Under the pieces are notes generated by a model. The model saw only the letters and a list, made by a program, of their open reading frames with translations. It was not told where the DNA came from and ran no database searches. From Papaver somniferum (Eukaryota > Streptophyta > Magnoliopsida > Ranunculales > Papaveraceae), in contig NC_039358.1 of assembly GCF_003573695.1 (NCBI RefSeq), positions 158,400,920 to 158,464,919 on the forward strand: DNA of 64,000 bases, written 5' to 3'. The position numbers were made by a program, and so were the translations under genes. Of the stretch, positions 58,316 through 64,000 are shown in pieces (position 1 is the first letter of the stretch; each line of letters starts with the position of its first letter).

Positions 58316-58703
58316 TCCTTCCTCTCTCGTTCCCCCGTGTATTTTCTTGCGGCAGTTGGTGTTATGTGTTGATCTCCCCCATTATTGTACCAGGGAAGTG
58401 GCCGCTGCTTTGAATTTTGAACAATGACCTCGTATTCCCAGATATGTTGACTAGGAATCGGAGTTGGTTTGAACGCATTCTTTCTTTGACCATCCAACGG
58501 TCCCTTCCTGGTTCTTAATTAGGGTTTCAACAAGAAGCATGACTTGGTTGGAGTTGAATCCTCGTTCATTGGATGAATCTTGTTACAACTTTTCAGTCTC
58601 GTTATAGGGTTTCTGTCGTGTACATATATATACAGGGACAAATTTAACGTGCCGAGATAAAGATTCTCTTGCTGAAATTCTATGCTTTCGTCATGTCAGA
58701 TAG
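58316..58703 (+). other. Second internal copy of element E, part 2
   Basis: Continues the sequence interrupted at 50545 and matches 38853-39239. It ends 11 bp into the antisense gene (ATG at 58693-58695), where element B begins. Confidence 0.85.
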
Positions 58704-59175
58704 TGTAGTTGCAGGAAATCCTACACTACACCCCGCATATGATTTCATTGTTGATCAACTCATTTTTAGGTTTACACTCTTAATTTTATTGATAAATCTT
58801 TGAATGTTCTTACAAGAAAGATAAAGAAGTCAAGAATGATCTCTGCTCTAAACTTTCTCTCTCCTATTTACTTGTTTCTTACTCAAAAAAAAGATCTCTC
58901 CCTTTCTTTACAACTCGAACGACTATTTATAAATAAATACATAGTGGATGACAGCTAATCTGTCCTTTATTTTCGAGTATGGTTTGCGACATTCTCGCAA
59001 CCTTACAAATGTTAATTTCGCAAGCTCTCTAATTTTCGCAGAACTATCGTATCCTTCTCATGATCTTTGATGACGTCATTTATTTTATCATTCTTGAAAT
59101 TGTTCTGCGACGCTGTTGTGCTGTGTCATTGATAATTTCGCTGAAACATTGTCGTTGCGAGATTCTGATCCTACA
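58704..59175 (-). repeat. 3' LTR of element B
   Basis: 472 bp from TGTAGTTGCAGG to GATCCTACA, keeping the region deleted from the 3' LTR of A, with a minus-strand TATAAATAG near 58930-58922. The polypurine-like run after it is the same as in A. Confidence 0.9.
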
Positions 59176-59376
59176 TCTTGCCTCTTCTCATATCTTCTCT
59201 GCAAAGTAGAGAATGATGTGAGAAATGCCGCAACTGCTTATCTTTTCATATTCTGCATTTATTACACGTATTCTTTCTTCCATTTATTTCTCGACACATC
59301 TTTTGTAACCGTTACTTTTTAACCGCTTATATCTTTCCGTATTAATCGTGTTTATTTCTCGAGGAGAAATTCCCTC

Positions 59377-59384
59377 TATATATA
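59377..59384 (+). promoter_or_regulatory. TATA box of the antisense gene in element B
   Basis: TATATATA, 200 bp before the ATG at 59584, in the same context as 18735 in A. Conservation in both copies supports a real plus-strand promoter. Confidence 0.55.
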
Positions 59385-59583
59385 TTCCTTTTCACTCTCT
59401 TCTTCTTTCTTTTTATCTTCTCTGCAACTTCATCGTTCTTCTGCAAATTCCATTATTGCAACTTTTCTTCTTTCTTCTTCTTCAATCTTTTTAATTTCTT
59501 GTTCTTCTTCTTCTTTCATACTTTCTTCGCAATCTTCATAGTTCATAATTTTCTTCGAAACAATCTCCCTGCTATTATCTTCC

Positions 59584-61809
59584 ATGGATTCATCAAGGTT
59601 AGTTTTTTTTTTCTTCTTTATGAGTTTTGCTGAAATTGATCTTGTTTATTGCCTTATTTGATGTTGTTTATGTGATTCCCATACTCTTGTTATTTCAGCA
59701 AAAGCGCTTCCAACACTAGATTTACAGTTCAGAACCCTAACATTCCCATCGCAGCATAAGGTTGTTGCGCATAAAAGAAAGTCTGCGAATGAGAAGGTAG
59801 TAAGAAACACTATCCTTTTAATAACAATATTGTTGCCTCTGTTTCTTATCTGGATTGTAATTCGCAGGGTGATAAAGATGTTAATAAACCAAACAAAATC
59901 TCGCCACCTTAAAACTGTTCCAACTTCTGTTCCCTTCCACTTACTCATTCTTCTAAATCTTCTGCGACATCTTCGCAAGATAAACCTTTATCTCCAATTC
60001 GCGAAAAAGCTGCCTCAGACTTCATTTCTTCAGCTGACCTTCAATGATTGAAACTCCCCTTGTTGATCCTGCTTGAATGAAACCTCTTCTCTTCCCATTG
60101 AGAATGTTTCTCAACCTTCTATCTCTACCAGTTCTTACCTAAGTCTCTTCCTCTTTCGAAAGAAACCGTGGAAGGGATATATATTGCCTTCAAAGTTTTA
60201 TCTGAAGTTCTGGATGATGTCAAGAAGTCTTCTATTGATCCTATCAAGTCTAATGTTTGCGAAATTCTGAGCAAGCATTTGGGTTCTGACAGAGCTGCTT
60301 CGCAGACAGCTTTGGAAAAAGAATGTAATGCTCTTCGTCTCGAAAATCAGAAGCTTCAGAATGTTTTCTGGATCGTGACAATCTTCGCAAGAAGAATGAT
60401 GAATTGAGAGGTATATTTTCTTATCTGGTCTTTAATTTGCCTTTTAATGGTTTTATCCTTCCCATATTTAATTATCCTTGAAATCCCTCTTTCGCATGTT
60501 AAGCTTTAAACCAGAAACGAATAATGGAGAGATATCAATTTGAATCTGCTGTTGAAGAAGCCCGTGTTGATAAAGAAATCTTGATGGATCAATATAACCA
60601 ATTAGATAACCTCTATTCATATTCTCTTGATCATATAAATAATCTTACCAATGAAAATACCCAATTAATTCAAAGACAAGATTTATTAAGTAATGAAGTA
60701 TCTCGTCTTTCTTATTCTTTAACTAAAGCTAATTTAGGGATGGAAACTTTATCAGATGAGAATAAAACCTTATCCCAAGAGAAGAGAACTTATTTAAACA
60801 AGATGGCGATATCTTCGCAACAACTTAGTATTCTTCAAAAAGTATGTGATGACCAAGAGCAATCTCTTCGCTCTTTGAGAAATGAACTTAAAGAAGTAAC
60901 AGAGTCATCTATCGCTGAAAGAGATACACTCATTCAAGGTAGAATAGCTTTAAGTGTAAAGGCGAATCAGCTTAAAGAACAATATTCCAAATTAGAAGAA
61001 TCTTATTCTTCTCTTGCGAAGAAAAATGCCTTTCTTATTTCTAAAGAGAAAAATCTTCAGTCTCGACTTAAAGGTTTAGTTGGAGATAAATTTGATGACG
61101 CAATGGACCGTTGGGAGAATAGTTGTTGTCCTTGATTCAACACCTTATTTCGCAAAAGGAAGGTAGTCATAATAGTTTGACTGCCTTAATTATCTTTTCT
61201 TTGTCATATCTCTCTGAATTCTTATCTTAATAAATTTTGTATTCTATCTTTCGCAGAGTCTGAGAAGAATCTTCATTCTTCCATTTCTGTTTTGGAGGCT
61301 AAATATGCCAAAATTCGCAAAGAAAATGCATTGCTCGTCTCTACCCTTACTGGTTCTCGCGACCGCGAGCAGAAAGAAGACTTGATTATCTTGCTTATTT
61401 TAAGGATATTCAAGATAGGAATCATCAGAGAGCACTTCTTCGCCAAGTTCATCTCCGGGCTGAAGTCCTTGTAAATGACATTTTATTGTCCAACTCTCTT
61501 CCTCCTACATCAATTGATCCTTTAGAAGTAGATGATGATGAAGTTCCTCGTCCTGCTGATAGTGATTATGATTACGAAAGCGGTGCAGAGGATAATTTCT
61601 TGGAAGATGAAGAAGAGGTTCCTTCTAAAGAAGCATCTGCTGGTGTTAATCAGAATGAGAAAGAAATTTCTCCTGAAGAAGTAATTGCTGGCGATAATCA
61701 AGATGCTAGTCAAGGCGAAGATCAAAACCGAAATGAAGGAGAGGCTTGCGAGAATATTGGCGAAGAATTTCTGTTATCTCCTGCTACTGAAATTAATACT
61801 GAAGCTTGA
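59584..61809 (+). pseudogene. Antisense gene of element B (coiled coil, acidic tail)
   Basis: Plus-strand, spliced-looking gene opposite to gag-pol. A short first exon (MDSS) is spliced to KSASNTRFTVQNPNIPIAA, then TAA, so the start is broken. The PF04195-like part seen in A is missing. A long coiled coil follows (60524-61135; NQLDNLYSYSLDHINNL, then heptad-rich helices), another helix after a CAG acceptor near 61258, and an acidic tail (61486-61809; DPLEVDDDEVPRPADSDYD) ending in TGA. The layout equals the antisense gene in A although sequence identity is low. Function is unknown. Confidence 0.65.
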
Positions 61810-62029
61810 GCTTCTTATCTAGCTTTGTCTTCTTGAACTGTCTTATTTTTATCACTTTTGCGAGTTACATTTTTCAACCAACTTTGGAGTCAACTTTTCC
61901 TTTTAATATTTTGTTGATGAGAAAGATAATGCTTCTTGTGTATTGATTCCCATACTTGCCTCTCATTATCTTTCTTGCAAAAAATAATCTGTTACGAATA
62001 CTTATAAATATTTTGTTTTATCATATGGT

Positions 62030-62960
62030 CTTATTTTTCCTTCCTAATTAAAGGTCTTATTATGCCACCTCTTGTCATTGCGACAAAATCGCAGGACGTC
62101 CTTGCACTTTCATGCAAAAACCCATTGATCTTGCCTTAACTTTTTCTTTTGTATTATGGCCTCTTCAGGAATGTTGCGACAATATGACAGGCCTAAATAT
62201 TCTTGCGAAAATAAAGCCCCATGACATTGCCGTCTTGCGACGAAATCGCAGGACGTCTTCGCACTTTCATGCGAAAACCCATTGATCTCGTCTTATCCTT
62301 TTCTTTTGTATATTATTGCCTCTTCAGGATTGTTGCACAAATATGACAAGCCTTAATATCCTTGCATACATATGCAGCCTCATGACATTTGCGTCTTAAG
62401 ACACTTATCAGCTCCCTAATGGAGGGTGCCGCCCTTATCTCCCCCTGGTTGCCCCTTCAAGGAGGCGTACTTCTACCATACAAGGTTAGCTCCTCCCATC
62501 CAGTCTTAACAACAACCAGTTGTTTTCGCAGCCTCTTATCCCTTTTACCTATAGGGTTATGGTTACGAGACTGCACCCTAAGTGGGGTTTTCTTCAGGCC
62601 GAGTGCAGTATAAGCCAAGACTTGTCAAGAATGGCAAGGTACGCTTCAAACGTCCCTGGCACTCTTGACTCAACCGTGTACCTCGGCGCCTTGATCAGAT
62701 CTGCACTCCTTGGGAGAGTCCTTATTACCTTAGTCGCCCAACCCAAGTCATATGCTTAAGCTGAGAATCCAAGGTGCCTCTCCCGGATGGGCTTTATTGA
62801 CCCCAAATCTCCATGACTCAGGTTCCGGTGGCGGTGTAGCCTTTCCCTGAGCCATGCAGGTACCCCCTAATATGACGTACTTTAGGTCTTACATTTGCCT
62901 CTTGCGAAATTTTATTCGCGAACTAGGGTGTACGCCATAAAGGTTCGCCCCTTTCTTTTA
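62030..62960. other. Conserved non-coding block of element B
   Basis: Counterpart of 22020-22960 in element A, with the same two-copy roughly 155-bp repeat (GCAGGACGTC near 62091 and 62250) and GC-rich part (62405-62880). Identity to A is about 95-97% by eye. Confidence 0.75.
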
Positions 62961-63148
62961 TGTCATTGTTCTGTGATTATCTCTGCGAAAATTTCGCACA
63001 TCATGATCTTGTTTTGATATGAGTAATCTTGCAATTATTCTTTCAGAATCCATAACTTCTCAAAGCTTCTTACGGATAATATTTTTTAAGTACAACCTGT
63101 TCCATGGTCTGTCTAATCTATGACCAACATCTCTTCCTTCTGGATCCA

Positions 63149-64000
63149 TTAATCTATAAGCTCTGTTCCAACTATCTCCTTAATGATGTAAGGTCCATCC
63201 CATTTTTTCGCTAATTTTCCACCATTTTCTCGCTGATATATTGGTGTTTCTCGCAGAACTAAATCTCCTGGTTGAAATTCGCGTATTTTGACACGTTTAT
63301 TATATTCTCGGGCTAATCTTCGCTGATAATTCTCCATATGTTGTAAAGCTTTTTCTCTTCTTTCTTCTAATTCATCAAGTTTATTTAAAATCAAGCCCGC
63401 ACTAAGATTTTTCTCCCAAGCTTCTCTTTTTGTTGTCGGAATAACAACTTCTGTTGGTAACACCGCTTCAACTCCGTATGTTAAACAAAAAGTGACATTC
63501 CAGTAGCTTCTCTTCTAGTTGTATTATAAGCCCATACTGCATTATGTACTTGTTCGCACCATGCTCTGTGATGTCCTTCCAATTTCTTCTTTAATATATC
63601 TGCAATTGTTTTGTTTGTTGCTTCTACTGCCCATTAGCTTGTGGATACAAAGGAGTAGATTTCCACATTTTATCTTGAATGCATTAAGTAGCATTTCTAT
63701 ATGTCCTTCAAATTGTTTCCCATTATCAGATACCAACTGTGCAGGAATTCCAATCTGCAAATGATATTTTCGAATATGAATGTAAAGATATCTTTGTCGC
63801 GAATATGTTGTACTGCCTTCACTTCTGTCCATTTTGTGAAATAATCTGTTGCGACTATTAAGTATCTTCTTTGTCCAGATCCTGGTAAAAATGGCCCCAC
63901 AATATCTAAGCCCCACTTTCCAAAAGGCCATACACTAGTTGAAGATGACAATGGTGCTCCAGGTGCATGTATTTTCTTTCCATGCCGCTGACAATCTTCG
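63149..64000 (-). pseudogene. Element B integrase, partial
   Basis: The minus strand shows the end of the zinc-binding domain at the window edge, then the core (WPFGKWGLDIVGPFLPGSG, YFTKWTEVKAVQHI). After a frame shift come VSDNGKQFEGHIE and, in another frame, the third catalytic region. The C-terminal domain is at 63463-63149 (FQPGDLVLRETPIYQ, KWDGPYIIKEIVG). Two or more frame shifts make it inactive. The same gene portion is absent from element A. Confidence 0.8.

Larger units (their letters stand above)
58704..64000 (-). mobile_element. Ty3/gypsy element B (same family as A), runs off the window
   Basis: Minus-oriented relative of element A: 3' LTR, antisense gene, conserved block and integrase are visible; RT, gag and 5' LTR would lie to the right. 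It keeps the integrase that A lost, but its antisense gene lacks the PF04195-like domain A has. It entered the start of the antisense gene of the second E unit. LTR similarity to A is clear but well below the A/B identity in the conserved block. Confidence 0.85.

Overview
The window is nuclear DNA of a flowering plant, probably a eudicot with a large, repeat-rich genome. This rests on GT-AG introns, plant-only protein architectures (a WRC-RING-JmjC protein and plant equilibrative nucleoside transporters) and nested Ty3/gypsy, Ty1/copia and LINE elements of plant type. A poppy-like species is only a guess. No prokaryotic, organellar, CRISPR, rRNA or tRNA feature was recognised.

Genic part (about 1-16170): a defective CRM-like Ty3/gypsy element (1-4991) sits in an intron of a plus-strand nucleoside transporter gene, of which only the last two exons are visible (5006-5480). 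Facing it tail-to-tail is a complete nine-exon paralogue on the minus strand (5896-8053, 414 aa). A 0.5 kb divergent promoter region separates it from a complete ten-exon JMJ24-like gene (8552-13103, 974 aa) whose JmjC domain has lost both iron-binding histidines. About 3 kb of apparently non-coding DNA follows.

Repeat part (16171-64000): everything else is nested retrotransposon. A decayed LINE 3' end (16171-17406) is cut by copia element C (minus strand, LTRs about 2.47 kb, 17407-36329). C received gypsy element A in its 3' LTR (18162-27032), an inverted copia fragment D in its gag (31056-34054) and gypsy element E in its 5' LTR (from 36330). E is a tandem LTR-internal-LTR-internal array. 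Its middle LTR holds a solo LTR of the same family (45909-48465). Its second internal copy holds a young, non-coding LTR element G (50546-58310) and gypsy element B (58704 to the window end).

A, B and E resemble the Tat/Retand lineage: gag-pol lies on the minus strand, and an intron-containing antisense gene with its own TATA box lies between pol and the 3' LTR on the plus strand. E also shows the second RNase H typical of Tat. All the elements look defective.

Most worth a second look: (1) a roughly 0.9 kb non-coding block almost identical in A and B although their LTRs and antisense genes have diverged; (2) palindromes with compensatory base changes in the about 220-bp tandem repeats of the E LTR; (3) the antisense gene module; (4) the probably catalytically dead JmjC protein.
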